DNA from: Phormidium tenue FACHB-886
Lineage (GTDB): Bacteria; Cyanobacteriota; Cyanobacteriia; Elainellales; Elainellaceae
Length of the DNA: 64,000 nucleotides
Direction: 5' to 3'
NCBI RefSeq assembly: GCF_014764505.1
Contig: NZ_JACXWX010000009.1
Coordinates: 62,001-126,000, forward strand
Shown here: one piece after another, positions 62,995 to 64,000 of the stretch
How positions within the stretch are numbered: position 1 is the stretch's first letter
How the letters are laid out: each line of letters starts with the position of its first letter
Position numbers and translations under genes: made by a program
The notes under the pieces: model-generated
The model's database searches: none
What the model saw: the letters and a program-made list of their open reading frames with translations, nothing else
Told to the model about the DNA's origin: nothing

Positions 62995-63990
62995 TTAATA
63001 CACCTGTGGCACGAAAAATTGCTCATTCCGCGGTGGACGGACGTAATCTTCGGCGGGTGCTCTGGGCGGTAGCTCGATCGGCGGCGGTGTTATGTCCTCA
63101 TAGGGAATTTTGCTGAGAATGTGGCTGATGCAGTTGAGGCGGGCGCGTTTTTTGTCATCTGCAGCGATCGTGAACCAAGGCGCTTCCGGGATGTTGGTGT
63201 GGGCAAACATTTCGTCTTTGGCTTTGGAAAACTCTACCCAGCGTGCGCGGGACTGCAAATCCATTGGGCTGAGCTTCCAGCGTTTAGCCGGATCTTTGGT
63301 ACGAGCTTGGAAGCGCTTTTCTTGTTCCTCATCGCTAACTGAGAACCAATACTTCAGCAGTAAGATGCCCGATCGCACCAGCATTCGCTCGAATTCTGGA
63401 CAAGACACAAAGAACTCGCGGTATTGCTCTTCGGTACAGAAGCCCATTACCCGCTCTACGCCTGCCCGGTTATACCAACTCCGATCGAACAGCACCAGTT
63501 CTCCGGCGGCAGGCAGATGTGCCACATAGCGCTGAAAATACCACTGGGTTTTCTCGCGGTCGGAAGGCGTTCCTAGCGCTACCACGCGGCAACCCCGAGG
63601 GTTGAGAGGTTCAATGATTCGCTGAATTGTGCCACCTTTACCGGCTGCATCCCGTCCTTCAAAGAGCAAAATGGCACGGTAGCCCACGGCTTTGATCCAA
63701 TACTGCATTTTTACTAGCTCAATTTGCAGCTTGGCAAGCTCTGCTTCGTAAAATTCATTTGACAGTTTCTGATGTGGTTCGGCATCATCACCCTCGTCAT
63801 TGCCGTCAAACACCTCTGGATCCACCTTAGCTTTGTGAGCCTTACTTGCCTTTGCCAGCTGTGCCGAATCGATCGGCTGTTTGTGTTTTTTCTTCTGATT
63901 TTCTTCTTTGTGTTTGTCTTTCTTTTTCTTTTTCTCTGCGTCTGTCAGAGTTTCGTGGGTTGCGGGAGTGGCGATTGGATCTTTTGCCAT
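62995..63990 (-). CDS. ppk2: Polyphosphate kinase 2
   Basis: The 331-residue protein is a PPK2 that transfers phosphate between polyphosphate and nucleotides. The Walker A is FEGRDAAGKGGT near 109, with RDREKTQWYFQRYVAHLP-type lid sequence (SDREKTQWYFQRYVAHLP), Walker B LVLFDRSWYNRAGVERVMGF near 165, and KYWFSVSDEEQ near 216. The first 60 residues are Lys-rich (KKKKKDKHKEENQKKKHK), a basic low-complexity extension that could bind polyphosphate. One-domain length is usual. The gene ends within the window and starts 10 bp before its edge. Confidence 0.93.
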   Translation of the reverse strand: MAKDPIATPATHETLTDAEKKKKKDKHKEENQKKKHKQPIDSAQLAKASKAHKAKVDPEVFDGNDEGDDAEPHQKLSNEFYEAELAKLQIELVKMQYWIKAVGYRAILLFEGRDAAGKGGTIQRIIEPLNPRGCRVVALGTPSDREKTQWYFQRYVAHLPAAGELVLFDRSWYNRAGVERVMGFCTEEQYREFFVSCPEFERMLVRSGILLLKYWFSVSDEEQEKRFQARTKDPAKRWKLSPMDLQSRARWVEFSKAKDEMFAHTNIPEAPWFTIAADDKKRARLNCISHILSKIPYEDITPPPIELPPRAPAEDYVRPPRNEQFFVPQVY

Positions 63991-64000
63991 GAAGCGTTCT

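Noticed and set aside
1-64000. tRNA, rRNA or CRISPR array
   Set aside because: No cloverleaf, conserved T-loop sequence, rRNA stretch or regularly spaced repeat array was seen on either strand.

Overview
The window is chromosomal DNA of a cyanobacterium, most likely a filamentous, Leptolyngbya-like one. It carries chlorophyll synthase (chlG), a cytochrome b6f PetP-like subunit, an Flv3-type flavodiiron protein, the fbp-zwf-opcA block and a fraC-fraD-fraE-like filament-integrity cluster. The HIP1 octamer GCGATCGC recurs throughout. No rRNA, tRNA, CRISPR array, prophage or intact insertion sequence was found.

Layout. 1-1.8 kb is decayed accessory DNA: an IS1-like transposase remnant and a cupin gene broken in an A-run. 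1.85-4.7 kb holds a DUF4386-like membrane protein and a divergent SDR/AraC pair. 4.8-10.2 kb is a minus-strand nucleotide-sugar operon (rfbF, rfbC-like, SAF-domain oxidoreductase, UXS-like epimerase/decarboxylase, ugd) for a surface polysaccharide. 10.9-19.8 kb has a membrane-anchored TPR protein, flv3, a rare PlsY/PEP-synthase-like fusion, a DUF2301 protein and a SAM hydrolase. 20-25.5 kb has a Zur-boxed znuA-like gene, a 38-residue membrane ORF, and the operon cobO-like / yedK / Eco57I-like methylase. 25.7-30.5 kb has fraCDE, followed by a pseudokinase with a Pro-rich tail and a TYPPG-repeat membrane protein. 30.8-34.5 kb has a thiO-thiG fusion, a candidate minus-strand small RNA, and two convergent osmoprotectant-type permeases. 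34.6-43.1 kb has PBP1A, chlG, a NosAFP-type ATPase, petP, and hisF overlapping a glycosyltransferase. 43.1-52.5 kb has an EVE protein, LD-carboxypeptidase, HEAT protein, pfkA, fbp, zwf, opcA and codA. 52.5-64 kb has a Uma2 remnant, a degenerate histidine kinase, an FAD oxidoreductase, DUF429, lexA, a subtilase-like RTX protein, a GvpC-like coiled coil, small conserved proteins, a GH1 glucosidase and ppk2.

Themes. Central carbon: pfkA lies close to fbp-zwf-opcA, covering glycolysis, the Calvin cycle and the oxidative pentose phosphate pathway. Cell envelope and filament: FraCDE, PBP1A, LD-carboxypeptidase and the polysaccharide operon. DNA maintenance: LexA with all self-cleavage residues and a plausible LexA box, YedK, and an orphan-looking methylase. 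Several gene ends are marked by long, nearly perfect inverted repeats. The most unusual items are the PlsY/PEP-synthase-like fusion, the candidate small RNA at about 32.86-32.99 kb, the subtilase-like RTX protein without the canonical Asp and His, and the pseudokinase beside fraCDE. All identifications come from reading the sequence; no database search was run.
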